23,391 nucleotides of DNA from an uncultured Acidobacteriota bacterium (GCA_937900045.1 CALCEB010000196.1:1-23391); one strand, 5' to 3'; counted from the stretch's first letter, positions 13,965 through 22,330 are shown. Notes: generated from the sequence alone by a model not told the origin. Numbers and translations are program-made.

Positions 13965-14255
13965 AGAGTGAAAAATCCAGTAAAAATGCGGGTGCGAGCG
14001 AAAAGGGGAGAAAAAAACAATCTTTTTTGCCTGTGGGAAAGCCTGTAATCCATTGAAAACATGGAGAAATAGAATGGTACAAAGCCATTCAAAGCCATTA
14101 TCAAAGCCATTGAAAAGTCGGATAACCCACACATAATGCGTAAGTTACGTTGATTTCAGGAACAAAGCCACGTAACCTATTTAAAATCAAGAGCCAATGA
14201 TGGATTTTGGCTTTGTTCGCCGCAACAAACCCAGTTCAAAGCCAATTCAAAGCCA
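13887..14255. repeat. Field of CAAAGCCA repeats
   Basis: CAAAGCCA occurs eight times on this strand within 369 bases (starts 13887, 13950, 14080, 14090, 14102, 14163, 14237, 14248) and once inverted (14208-14215). Three copies extend to GGAACAAAGCCA (13883, 13946, 14159). The block CCAGTAAAAATG with GGG one base later repeats at 13913 and 13977, about 63 bases apart. This looks like a degenerate tandem array. Spacing is irregular and units are short, so it is not CRISPR. The rest of 13965-14494 holds no gene I can support. Confidence 0.7.
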
Positions 14256-14494
14256 AAAAAATCAGCATTCGCACCCTTTGCCCGGGACGAACGCGGGAAT
14301 CCACGCCAGAGACCAGCCTTTTTCCGCACAAGTTCAGAATGCCACTCCAGTTTGCGGACTGGATTCCCGCTTGAGCCGGAGCCAAGCTCCTCTCCACGCG
14401 CTCGAAGCAGGTGCGTCCGTGGTAAAGTAGGAATGGGCAGACCGGTGGCATGGGTTTTCAATCAGCGCTCTCGCCCTGATGCGTACAAGATGAT

Positions 14495-15112
14495 ATGAAT
14501 GGGCCAGACCCTAAGCTAATCCAAACCGAAGCTCCAGACCCAGCCGCACCGGGCTTGGAAGCAAACTCGCCGCTCCCACAGGAGGCATTTCCCTGCCCAT
14601 CCTGCGGGCAGATGCTCGGCGCTTCGGTGCGCGTCTGCGTATCTTGCGGCCAGCCGGTGGATCTCTCCAAGATTGGCAAGACGGCAGCAATTGAGGATCA
14701 ACCGTCTATCAAGTTCACACCAGCCGCCCCGACTGAACCGGCGCGATTCTCCTGGGCAATTTTTGCTATCGTCTTGGCGGCATGGCTACTGGTTGCTTTG
14801 GCCGGTCAGCGACTTCTGGACCCGGTCCATGAGCAGTTTCTTCTGGCCGGAATCGTCTGCGTTACCTCGGTCTGGGTCTTTTACGATGCCCGTGCTCGCA
14901 ACGTTCCGCACCCTTTCCGTTGGAGCATGGCCTGCATTTTGTTCTGGATAGTTTTCTTTCCCTGGTATCTGGCGCGCAGAAGGACACCCACGGCGCCCTG
15001 CGCGGTAATGGACGAAAGCGCCAAGCGGCTGCTGTGGTGGCTCATTCCCATCTTTGTTTTCTTTTTATTGGTCAGCCTGATTGTGGCGCTCTTGCATGGA
15101 ACGAAGAAATAA
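14495..15112 (+). CDS. Zinc-ribbon membrane protein, function unknown
   Basis: A 205-residue protein. The Pro-rich start is followed by a zinc ribbon with Cys34 and Cys37 (CPSC) and Cys48 and Cys51 (CVSC). A linker leads to four transmembrane segments (about 85-104, 113-130, 142-160, 178-200), and the protein ends in HGTKK. The ribbon is predicted to sit in the cytoplasm. Proteins that combine an N-terminal zinc ribbon with a short membrane bundle are common in Acidobacteriota but mostly uncharacterised. The start ATG 14495 has no clear ribosome binding site. It has no co-directional neighbour within 390 bases, so no operon context helps. Confidence 0.75.
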   Translation: MNGPDPKLIQTEAPDPAAPGLEANSPLPQEAFPCPSCGQMLGASVRVCVSCGQPVDLSKIGKTAAIEDQPSIKFTPAAPTEPARFSWAIFAIVLAAWLLVALAGQRLLDPVHEQFLLAGIVCVTSVWVFYDARARNVPHPFRWSMACILFWIVFFPWYLARRRTPTAPCAVMDESAKRLLWWLIPIFVFFLLVSLIVALLHGTKK

Positions 15113-15580
15113 GAGGGGAGGGTTGGCCGCCAAAGGTCATAATGCCGATTGATCTTGCATGGTGTCCGCGAAATAACTGGGCAATGCTCGCGCCCGTAGC
15201 GCCGGGATCTTGCCGGCCAATGCCGTCCGGGCCGCCGGCGCTATACAGTCCGCCTATACATAACGAAGTAAATCGGCGGCGCTACAGCGAATGACCGTCG
15301 CCACGACCGGCAATCGAGTTTTTGGGGACACTCCAAGAGCGTGATTGAATGGGAGATGCGAGTAGCATTACGAATCAAATTATTTCAGATTGTAAATTCA
15401 TATTTCAATGCTAACACTTTGCATGTTTCAAGCAGTGACCTCCAAGCTGAACATGGCTGAGAGATAACATAAAATAGTACGCATTATTGAAAATTGTATT
15501 CTATTTTCCAATTCACTGTGGTCTAATACTGAAATTAGAAGGGCCGTAGAGGCCCGCCTTTGACTGAGTGGGCTACTGGA
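15113..15580. other. Non-coding region: palindromes then AT-rich IclR promoter
   Basis: No gene is supported. The first half holds a palindrome with 9-base arms TAGCGCCGG (15197-15205) and CCGGCGCTA (15235-15243), and a related GCGGCGCTACAGCG stretch near 15275. From about 15350 the sequence turns strongly AT-rich, unlike the rest of the window. That fits the promoter and operator zone of the IclR-type regulator downstream. Confidence 0.55.
15489..15508. promoter_or_regulatory. Candidate IclR operator
   Basis: Perfect inverted repeat GAAAAT (15489-15494) and ATTTTC (15503-15508) with an 8-base spacer, in AT-rich DNA 73 bases upstream of the regulator start. IclR-family proteins bind short AT-rich palindromes with TGGAAA-like arms, often at their own promoters. 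Autoregulation is an inference. Confidence 0.4.
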
Positions 15581-16408
15581 ATGCAAAGAACCGGAACCAG
15601 AACCAGACCACAACCCGTAGGAGTTCTGACCAAAGCTCTTAAGATCTTGGAGGCACTTCGAAATGCTCCGGCCGGGCTGGGTCTGAGGGACATTGCCAAA
15701 CAGACGGGAATCAACAAGAGTACCGCGTACCGGTTCCTCTCCCATCTCGAGGGTGAAGGTTATCTGGCGCGGGATGGAATCGGGATTTACACCATTGGCC
15801 TGAAGTTAAGCCAGATGGCGCCAGGTTCGCGGCGTGAAGGAGACGTGCGGGAAGCGGCCCGGCCGGTGCTGCGGGAGTTGCTTGCGGCAACCGGGGAAAG
15901 CGTCAATCTCGCCGTGCTGGATGAGGCTGAGATACTTTATGTGGAGGTCTTTGAAAGCCCTCACGCTTTCCGCTTGGTTTCGACGATCGGACATCGGCGT
16001 CCGCTCTACTCAACAGCGCTTGGAAAGTCTCTGGCTGCATTTCTTCCTCTTGAGCAAGCGGGGCGGATCTTTCCGGCCATCCAGTTCCAGCCACTGACTT
16101 CACATACGATTGCGAACCTTGCTGAGTTCATGAAGGAGTTGGAAGTGGTGCGGGAGCAGGCGTATTCGGTGGACAACGAAGAAAGCCTGCTGGGCGCGCG
16201 CTGTGTGGCGGCGCCGGTGCTGAATCAGCATGGCGAGTCCATTGCCTCGGTGAGCGTGGCGGGACCGGTTTCAAGAATTAGCGAAGAGAAAGTCGGCATC
16301 TTTGCAGCCGCAGTGAAGGATGCTGCGGAGAAAATTGCCGCCCGGCTGGGATTTTCCTCATCACAGAACAATTCCGCAGGTTCAGCGGTTTCTACATCGA
16401 CCGCCTGA
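15581..16408 (+). CDS. IclR-family transcriptional regulator
   Basis: From ATG 15581 the product has 275 residues; a TTG at 15560 would add seven. Residues about 15-75 form the winged helix-turn-helix (ALKILEALRNAPAGLGL, then LRDIAKQTGINKSTAYRFL). The remainder is the IclR effector domain with recognisable blocks (ESVNLAVLDEAEILYVE, LYSTALGKSLAAFLP, VDNEESLLGARCVAAPV). The family controls catabolic operons for small acids, sugars and amino-acid derivatives. The nearest such operon is the convergent hydroxyproline/proline set at 16970-22330, so that is its most likely target together with the mutarotase-like gene right behind it. The last part ends in a Ser/Ala/Thr-rich tail of no clear function. 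Confidence 0.93.
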   Translation: MQRTGTRTRPQPVGVLTKALKILEALRNAPAGLGLRDIAKQTGINKSTAYRFLSHLEGEGYLARDGIGIYTIGLKLSQMAPGSRREGDVREAARPVLRELLAATGESVNLAVLDEAEILYVEVFESPHAFRLVSTIGHRRPLYSTALGKSLAAFLPLEQAGRIFPAIQFQPLTSHTIANLAEFMKELEVVREQAYSVDNEESLLGARCVAAPVLNQHGESIASVSVAGPVSRISEEKVGIFAAAVKDAAEKIAARLGFSSSQNNSAGSAVSTSTA

Positions 16409-16490
16409 CGGTCAAGTTCACACAGCAGCTCGCAATGTTAAGGCAGCCGGGAAGCCCCTGCTGCAACAATCCCGAAGGCTTGAGGAACCC

Positions 16491-16835
16491 ATGGCAAACA
16501 GTTCGCAACCCTTGAAACGGTACGGCCAGCTCCTGCGCGTGCGGCCCGAAGCGCGCGAAGAGTACATTCGCTATCATGAGAAAGTCTGGCCGGAAGTGCT
16601 CAAGACCATTTACGATTGCAACATTCGAAACTACTCAATTTTTCTTAAGGACGGCCTTCTCTTTGCCTATTTCGAATATATCGGGCCGGATTACGCGGCG
16701 GACATGGCGAAGATGGCTGCCGATCCCAAGACTCAGGAGTGGTGGGCGATTATGATGCCGATGCAGGACCCCGTCCCCACCCGCGCCGAAGGCGAGTGGT
16801 GGGCGAATATGCCGGAAGTGTTTCACACGGATTGA
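16491..16835 (+). CDS. L-rhamnose mutarotase family protein (DUF718)
   Basis: A 114-residue protein of the RhaM family, which interconverts alpha and beta anomers of L-rhamnose and related 6-deoxy sugars. Residues matching the E. coli RhaM active site are visible: Tyr25 and His29 in EEYIRYHEKVWPEV, Tyr48 in NYSIFL and Trp84 in EWWAIM. ATG 16491 follows GAGGAA. It is read after the IclR gene with an 82-base gap and may be co-transcribed. No rhamnose or fucose pathway gene is present in the window, so the true substrate is open. Its presence hints that the IclR regulator may once have served a deoxy-sugar pathway. Length is slightly above the usual 104. Confidence 0.9.
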   Translation: MANSSQPLKRYGQLLRVRPEAREEYIRYHEKVWPEVLKTIYDCNIRNYSIFLKDGLLFAYFEYIGPDYAADMAKMAADPKTQEWWAIMMPMQDPVPTRAEGEWWANMPEVFHTD

Positions 16836-16969
16836 TCGTTGGCGCGGTCAGGGGAATCTCCGGCGCTGGTAGTGTCTCAGTTCCTTTGCTGTAGCGGCGC
16901 TCCAGTTCTTGCCTTGGTGTCAAAGCTCCCAATGGGATCGAGCGAGTCCCGCTCCAAAGGAAGCCGCTC

Positions 16970-18037
16970 TCAATTCCCTTCATGTCCCCAAATGTCTCCG
17001 ACCGTGAAGCCCTCGGGAAAAGGGTCCGACGGATCGAGGACGTATTGGCTGAAACCCGTGATCCAAGCTTGCCCGCTCAAAGTTGGGACCACGGCGGGAT
17101 AATTCCCAACCCGGGTTTCGCGGATCAACTCTCCCGTAAAGACGGTCCCCAGAATCCCTTCGTGGCGAAAGTCCTGGTTCAGCGGTAAGAGTCCCTTGGC
17201 ATGGAGCGCGGCCATCCTGGCACAGGTGCCAGTGCCGCACGGAGAGCGGTCCAGCGCGCCCGTCCAGGTTGCAGGATGATCCCACTGAAGCGCACCCGTT
17301 GATACAATCACAGCGTTTCGCGCGCTGTTTTGGGATCTGTGCGGCGGTCCGTAGAGTTGCGCGATGGAGATTCCAGCGATGGCCGGATTTTCCGGATGGG
17401 TCACGGGGAGCTGCTCGCGCGCCGCTGTCTTGATCATTTCTCCCACGCGTGCAATCTCTTTCCCTTCATCCGGCGTCAGGCGCAGACCGAACTGTTCTGC
17501 CTCGGCCATCGCGTAAAACATCCCGCCATAGGCTACGTCCACCTTGACCGATCCCAGCGTGGGAACTTCGATCTTGGCGTCCAGATGAACCGCAAACGCC
17601 GGGACATTCTCAAAAGTGACTCGAGTGACCTTGCCGCTCTCGACGGCAGCTTCAACCGAAATAAGTCCCGCGGGCGTTTCAAGGCGTAGCCGGGTCACCG
17701 GTTCCAGGGCGGGCACGATGCCAGTCTCAAGCAGCACGGTCGCGACACAGATGGTGTTCGAGCCAGACATGGGCGGATATTCCGTCTGCTCCAGAATAAC
17801 GAAACCGGCATCGGCAGTGGGGTCAGTGGGAGGAAGCAGAATGTTGCAGTTGGCGGCGGGAAAGCCTCGCGGCTCGCGCAGCATCCATTTGCGCAAATGA
17901 TCGAGGTGTTGCGCCAAATAGAGCCGCTTTTCAAACATCGTCCGGCCCGGCACGTTGCCGATGCCGCCCACAATCACACGGCCGGGTTCACCGCAGGAGT
18001 GCGCCTCCACGGCGCTGACCATCCGGGAAAATTGCAT
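16970..18037 (-). CDS. Proline racemase / 4-hydroxyproline 2-epimerase family enzyme (Ser/Cys type)
   Basis: The start at ATG 18037 gives 355 residues, the usual family size. A longer frame upstream overlaps the permease and is not needed. The family inverts or dehydrates proline-type substrates with two facing catalytic residues. The second is present as Cys267 in DRSPCGTGT. The first, usually Cys in MCGH, is Ser91 in MSGSN. Ser/Cys variants occur within the superfamily, so the protein need not be dead, but substrate and reaction could be 4-hydroxyproline epimerisation or trans-3-hydroxyproline chemistry. It is the last gene of the operon, 17 bases after the permease stop, with AAGGAG close to that stop. 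Uptake of hydroxyproline followed by epimerisation is the likely role. Confidence 0.88.
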   Translation of the reverse strand: MQFSRMVSAVEAHSCGEPGRVIVGGIGNVPGRTMFEKRLYLAQHLDHLRKWMLREPRGFPAANCNILLPPTDPTADAGFVILEQTEYPPMSGSNTICVATVLLETGIVPALEPVTRLRLETPAGLISVEAAVESGKVTRVTFENVPAFAVHLDAKIEVPTLGSVKVDVAYGGMFYAMAEAEQFGLRLTPDEGKEIARVGEMIKTAAREQLPVTHPENPAIAGISIAQLYGPPHRSQNSARNAVIVSTGALQWDHPATWTGALDRSPCGTGTCARMAALHAKGLLPLNQDFRHEGILGTVFTGELIRETRVGNYPAVVPTLSGQAWITGFSQYVLDPSDPFPEGFTVGDIWGHEGN

Positions 18038-18054
18038 GATGGGTTTTGGTCTCC

Positions 18055-19575
18055 TTATGTCGCGGTCCGGCCCTTTGAGCGGCGCAATATCAAGTAAAAG
18101 ACAAAGCCCGCCAGCACGATCACCAGTCCCGGCCAAGTGGAGGAAGGCCGGAAGGCAAGCAACATGGCCAGGATCACGATGGCGCCCGCGATGTAGACGA
18201 GCGGGACCACCGGATAACCGGGCGTGCGGAAGGACCGGCGAACATCCGGCCGTTTGACCCGGAGGCGGATGACGCCGGCGATGGTCAACACGTAGAAAAT
18301 GAGCGCCGCGGAGATCACGTAATCCAGCAGGTTGCTATAGAGGCTGCCGTATTGCCGGGTTACAGGATTATACGTGCGGGGCAGAACCAGAAACGCCGCC
18401 CAGAATCCCTGGGCTGCGAGTGACCATCCGGGAACGTGATGGTGATTCAGGCGCCCTGCGGACTTGAAAAACAAACCATCCGTTGCCATGGCGTAATAAG
18501 CGCGCGGCCCCGCCAGCACCAGCCCATTGATGCATCCGAAGCAGGAAACCATGATAGCAATGGCCATGAGCAGCGCGCCGAAACCCGGGAAGATGGCATG
18601 AAGCATGGCGGTGGCCACCAGGTCCTGCGGGGCATGCTGGATAGCGGAGAAGGGAAGGGTGGTGAGGTAGGCAACGTTGGCAAGTAGGTAGAGCGCGATC
18701 ACCGCGGCCACACCCAGGGCCAGGGCGCGCGGCAACGTACGCTCCGGGTTTTTCACCTCTTCCGCGGCAAAGGTGACGTCATGCCACGAATCGGCCGAAA
18801 AGAGAGAGCCGGACTGGGCCACGCAGATTGCCACCACCAGGCCCCAGGCCGTCGTGCAATCGAGCGATCCCGAAATAGGATGGAAGCCGCGCGCCACCCA
18901 CAGACGCCCGAAATTAGCAGCGATGGCGTGGGCATTTCTGCCAATCGTGAAGCCGAGCAGGATCAGCGCCGCCAGCGCCCCCGCCTTGGCCACGGTGAAG
19001 ATGTTCTGCACGATCTTTCCGTATTCCAGGCCTCGCGTGTTTGTCCAGGTGAGGAGCACAATCACCGCGATGCCTGTCAACTGCGCGGTGGAAAGTGAAA
19101 CTGCGTAATGAGCGGTGAAGTGGATAGGCGCGATCAGGAAATGCTTCTCATCGATGGCGGGCCACAGCACGCCACTGAACCTTGCGAAGGCCACGGCCAC
19201 CGCTGCAATGGTGCCGGTTTGGATGACGCCGAAGAGCGTCCAACCGTACAGGAAACCCCAAAGCGGCGAGTAAGCCTCACGCAGATAAACATACATGCCG
19301 CCTGCCGAGGGAATCATGGAGGAAAGCTCGCCATAGGAAAGCGCGGCCGACACCGTCAAAACTCCGGTCACAGCCCACGCCGCGAGCAATGCGCCAGGGC
19401 TGCCCACCAGCCGCGACATATCGGCCGAGACGATGAAGATGCCCGATCCGATCATGGCGCCCGCCACCACCATGACGGAATCAAACAACCCAAGACCGCG
19501 GACGAAGCCCCCGGCAGCGCCGGTGGAGGAGGCGGTTGCCGCAACGTTGTTCTGGATGTGAGTGGATTCGGGCAT
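18055..19575 (-). CDS. APC-family amino-acid permease
   Basis: From ATG 19575 the product has 506 residues with about twelve transmembrane segments. The helix-1 signature GAMIGSGIF (about 39-47), which forms the backbone substrate site in APC transporters, and PSAGGMYVYLREAY (helix-3 region) are clear. It resembles LAT-type bacterial permeases rather than PutP, the sodium-proline symporter. The start overlaps nothing and is 8 bases after the proline dehydrogenase stop, so the two are translated in tandem. In this operon the probable cargo is proline, hydroxyproline or a peptide-derived relative. A longer frame (to 19701) would overlap proline dehydrogenase and is rejected. Confidence 0.92.
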   Translation of the reverse strand: MPESTHIQNNVAATASSTGAAGGFVRGLGLFDSVMVVAGAMIGSGIFIVSADMSRLVGSPGALLAAWAVTGVLTVSAALSYGELSSMIPSAGGMYVYLREAYSPLWGFLYGWTLFGVIQTGTIAAVAVAFARFSGVLWPAIDEKHFLIAPIHFTAHYAVSLSTAQLTGIAVIVLLTWTNTRGLEYGKIVQNIFTVAKAGALAALILLGFTIGRNAHAIAANFGRLWVARGFHPISGSLDCTTAWGLVVAICVAQSGSLFSADSWHDVTFAAEEVKNPERTLPRALALGVAAVIALYLLANVAYLTTLPFSAIQHAPQDLVATAMLHAIFPGFGALLMAIAIMVSCFGCINGLVLAGPRAYYAMATDGLFFKSAGRLNHHHVPGWSLAAQGFWAAFLVLPRTYNPVTRQYGSLYSNLLDYVISAALIFYVLTIAGVIRLRVKRPDVRRSFRTPGYPVVPLVYIAGAIVILAMLLAFRPSSTWPGLVIVLAGFVFYLILRRSKGRTAT

Positions 19576-19583
19576 CGTAGGGG

Positions 19584-20513
19584 TCAAGCCGGAAGCAGAT
19601 TCCGGACCACGAACATCGCATTGGCCGGGCGCTCCGCCAGGCGCCGCATGAACCAGGGAAACCAAAAGCTGCCATAGGCGATCAGCACGATGGACTTCCA
19701 ACCTTCGCGCGCCAGGCGAAGCTGCTCCGCCCGCTGAATGCCAAAGAGCATCTGAAATTCAAACTGGTCCTTTCCAACCTGCTGTGATTCAGCAAACTGC
19801 GTGATGCGGCGGATCAGGGCGCGGTCATGCGTGGCAAACGCCGCGCGCACACCCGCGGCGCGGGCTTCCGGGCTGATGAGGAGCGACGCCAACTTGAAGT
19901 AATTTTCATCGACGTCTTTCTTCTTGGGAAAGGCAAGATCCGGCGGCTCCAGGTAAGCGCCCTTCACCAGGCGGATGGCCGGGCCGAGAGGCAGGAGACT
20001 CTCAATATCCTTTTCAGTCCTATAAAGATAAGCCTGGAGGCAAAGGCCGACATTCTTGAAGGAGCCGCGCGCCTGCCGGAAAATTTCAATGGTGCGATCG
20101 ACGTAAGGACTCGCTTCCATGTCAATCCAGACGACCCGCGAGGAATCTTCCTTCTGGACGATCTTCAGAAAGTTAGCAAGACAAAGCTCCGGGTTCAAGT
20201 CGAGCCCCAACTGCGTGAGCTTCACAGAGATTTCCGCATCCAATCCGCGCTCGGGAATGCGGCGTAAGACTTCCTGGTAGTGGTTTGTGACGGCATCCGC
20301 CTCGGAAGCGCTGGTAACGTTTTCACCCAGTTGCGTGAACACCGTGCCCATCCCTTTTTCGCGCAGAACAGCGGCCGCATTCAATGCGTCATCCACGTCT
20401 TCGCCCGGCATGAAACGCGAAACGGTGCGGCGGACAAACCAATACTTGGGCGCCTGCTCGCGCAGCCACCGGCTCTGCGAGCAGGCGAGAAAGAAATTCC
20501 GCATCACGCTCAT
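19584..20513 (-). CDS. Proline dehydrogenase (monofunctional PRODH)
   Basis: From ATG 20513, with AGAGGT about 7 bases upstream, the product has 309 residues, the size of single-domain PRODH in Thermus and Deinococcus. FAD-dependent oxidation of L-proline to pyrroline-5-carboxylate is supported by the barrel motifs SVKLTQLGLDL, WIDMEAS, LQAYLYRT, IRLVKGAYLEP and FATHD, in the right order. No P5C dehydrogenase is in the window. The upstream gap to the SDR gene (126 bases) contains a dispersed palindrome. Some PRODH paralogues oxidise hydroxyproline, and its place beside a racemase-family enzyme and a DapA-type enzyme makes a hydroxyproline substrate possible; sequence alone does not decide. 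Confidence 0.93.
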   Translation of the reverse strand: MSVMRNFFLACSQSRWLREQAPKYWFVRRTVSRFMPGEDVDDALNAAAVLREKGMGTVFTQLGENVTSASEADAVTNHYQEVLRRIPERGLDAEISVKLTQLGLDLNPELCLANFLKIVQKEDSSRVVWIDMEASPYVDRTIEIFRQARGSFKNVGLCLQAYLYRTEKDIESLLPLGPAIRLVKGAYLEPPDLAFPKKKDVDENYFKLASLLISPEARAAGVRAAFATHDRALIRRITQFAESQQVGKDQFEFQMLFGIQRAEQLRLAREGWKSIVLIAYGSFWFPWFMRRLAERPANAMFVVRNLLPA

Positions 20514-20523
20514 GGTTGACCTC

Positions 20524-20552
20524 TGTAGCGGCGGTCTGCGACCGTCGCCGCT
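20524..20552. repeat. Dispersed GC palindrome inside the operon
   Basis: TGTAGCGGCGG...CGCCGCT-type imperfect inverted repeat with TCTGCGACC-like centre, a relative of the copy at 6977-7000. It lies in the gap between the SDR stop and the proline dehydrogenase start, so it will be part of the operon transcript and could fold there. Confidence 0.6.
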
Positions 20553-20639
20553 CTTGAAAACATCAAGGCCGGCGCTCCCTGCCAGGGCAAGCTCCGAATG
20601 CCGCTCCGGCCGGCCCGAGGGCGCGCACAAGGTCCGTCC

Positions 20640-21431
20640 CTACAGCACGCTCCGGATCATACCGCCATCCACCTGCAGGGTTGAGCCGGTAATATAAGAT
20701 GCCGCATCCGAAAGCAGAAACACCGCAGCCCGGGCGAACTCGTCCGGCGACCCGTAGCGGCCGAGGGGTATTGTCGCGGCGGAACGCCGCTGCTGCTCTT
20801 CCACGGGAATGCCCAACCGCTGGCTTGCTGTTGCATCCAACTCGCGAACCCGGTCTGTTGAAATCCGGCCAGGAATCAGGTGGTTCACGCGGATGCGGCG
20901 GCTGGCGTATTCATTAGCCAGGGTTTTGGCCAATGCCGAAACGGAAGGACGCAAGATGGTGGAAAGGGCAAGGTTCGGAATCGGTTCCTTGACAGAAGAA
21001 GAAGTCAGAAATAGGATGCTGCCGCCCGCGCCCGCAGCCATTCTCTCAATCGAGCGCCGAGCCATGCGCACGGCGCTCAGCACTAGCAGCTCGAACGCAT
21101 TTTGCCACGCCGCGTCGTCAAACGCCGCAAAATTTCCGGCCGGTGGCCCGCCCGCGTTCGCTACCAGCATGTCAATCCGGCCGAAAACCTCCATAGTGGT
21201 TTCGTGCCATTGATCGATCGCTCCCGCCGAGCGGACATCCCCAGCAAACCCCAGCGCCTGAGCGCCCTGCTCCTCGTGAATTCGCCGCGCTGCCTCATTC
21301 ACCGCATCCTGGCCTCGCGAAAAGATGGATACCGTCGCGCCTTCCGCCGCCAACTGTTGGGCAATGGCAAAACCCAGGCCGCGACTCGCTCCGCTGACCA
21401 TTGCCACCTTTCCCTTCAAGCCTAAGTCCAC
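20640..21431 (-). CDS. Short-chain dehydrogenase/reductase, atypical (no YxxxK)
   Basis: GTG 21431, preceded by GGGAGG about 6 bases upstream, is chosen over ATG 21458, which has no ribosome binding site and overlaps more of the upstream gene. The product has 263 residues. The NAD(P)-binding SGASRGLG (13-20) and NAGG motifs are clear. At the catalytic position, where most family members have Tyr-x-x-x-Lys, this one reads LSTILR, with Ser in SSSVKEP just before. A subgroup of FabG-like proteins shares this LSN/LST...R arrangement, so the protein may use other residues or act as a non-classical reductase. It overlaps the DapA-like stop by ten bases, indicating coupling. In this context it may reduce or oxidise a hydroxyproline-derived intermediate. 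Confidence 0.87.
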   Translation of the reverse strand: MDLGLKGKVAMVSGASRGLGFAIAQQLAAEGATVSIFSRGQDAVNEAARRIHEEQGAQALGFAGDVRSAGAIDQWHETTMEVFGRIDMLVANAGGPPAGNFAAFDDAAWQNAFELLVLSAVRMARRSIERMAAGAGGSILFLTSSSVKEPIPNLALSTILRPSVSALAKTLANEYASRRIRVNHLIPGRISTDRVRELDATASQRLGIPVEEQQRRSAATIPLGRYGSPDEFARAAVFLLSDAASYITGSTLQVDGGMIRSVL

Positions 21432-22330
21432 TCGATCCCTCCCGTTTTCCAAACCCATTCGAGCTGGCGGTCAAGCTGAACCGAAGTCGAAGCGTCCAAA
21501 GGCCCGCCGGGCGCCCGGACTGCTGCATCGGCCAGCGCGCCTCGCCTCTTCAGAATTTCCTTGCGAATCGCCATTCCGATCCCTTCCTGAAATTCAAACC
21601 GCATCAGGGGCACGGCGCGATAAAAGACGTCAGAGGCTTCATCGACCTGCCCTGCGCGGAAGAGCTTCACCACCTTCACCAGGATTTCCGGACATGCGAA
21701 GCCCGTCATAGCTCCTGCGGCTCCTGCCAGAAGCTCCTCCAGCAGAAAAACACCGCCGAGCCCTCCCAGAATCTGAACAGGCACGCTTTGCGAGTGGTCC
21801 AGAATGCGGGTGATCTTCAAAGGCGTGGGCGGATCTTCAAGCTTGATCGTGCGCGCTGCCGGAACGTCGCGGGCAATGCGCGCCAGGAGGACGGGCTCAA
21901 GGACGGTGCCCGAGACGGGAGGGTAATCCTGCACCACGATGGGTAAGTCGACAGCGGCGGCCAGCTCCGCATAATGCCGCAGCACGGCGGCGGAGTTGAC
22001 TTTCGGCATGCGCGGCGGACTCACCATGACGGCGGCAGCTCCCGCCGCTTGCGCCCGGCGGCTGTATTCGATGCAGGCTCTCAAGCCATCGGCCGTCGAA
22101 CCCGCCACAATGGGCACGCGGCCCTTCACAAGGTCCAGAATGGCGTCCAAGACTTCAAAACGTTCCCTCTCCGTCAGGCGGGCCACTTCGCCCGTGACCC
22201 CGAGCGCGGTCAGACCATTCACGCCGGCCCGAATGTAAAGATCCACAACCTTCCGCAGACTGGCAAAATCGATTTCACCTTTGGCCGAGAACGGTGTGGG
22301 CAACACCGAAAACACGCCTTGAAAATTCAA
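21422..22330 (-). CDS. DapA/NanA-family lyase or deaminase (hydroxyproline pathway candidate)
   Basis: Start TTG 22330 is supported by GGAGG five to six bases upstream and by the family's standard start; an upstream GTG at 22369 has no such site. The 302-residue barrel protein has the GVTGE loop (44-48), Tyr136 in QDYPP and the Schiff-base Lys163 in TIKLED. Members act on pyruvate-type substrates. One branch, 4-hydroxy-pyrroline-2-carboxylate deaminase, makes 2-oxoglutarate semialdehyde in hydroxyproline breakdown. Next to a proline-racemase-family enzyme, that branch is the best guess. Lysine biosynthesis is unlikely because no lysine gene is nearby. It is the first gene of the minus-strand operon, and its promoter should lie in 22331-22500. 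Confidence 0.88.
   Translation of the reverse strand: MNFQGVFSVLPTPFSAKGEIDFASLRKVVDLYIRAGVNGLTALGVTGEVARLTERERFEVLDAILDLVKGRVPIVAGSTADGLRACIEYSRRAQAAGAAAVMVSPPRMPKVNSAAVLRHYAELAAAVDLPIVVQDYPPVSGTVLEPVLLARIARDVPAARTIKLEDPPTPLKITRILDHSQSVPVQILGGLGGVFLLEELLAGAAGAMTGFACPEILVKVVKLFRAGQVDEASDVFYRAVPLMRFEFQEGIGMAIRKEILKRRGALADAAVRAPGGPLDASTSVQLDRQLEWVWKTGGIEWT

Noticed and set aside
13590..14132. 180-residue minus-strand open frame across the repeat field
   Set aside because: It is antisense to the hypothetical gene and its Phe/Pro-rich repeats are the translation of the CAAAGCCA repeats.
13887..14255. CRISPR array
   Set aside because: Units are only 8-12 bases, spacing is irregular (10-130 bases) and no cas gene is present.
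16970..18136. Longer racemase-family start at 18136
   Set aside because: It would overlap the permease gene by 82 bases, and the extra 33 residues do not resemble the family N-terminus.
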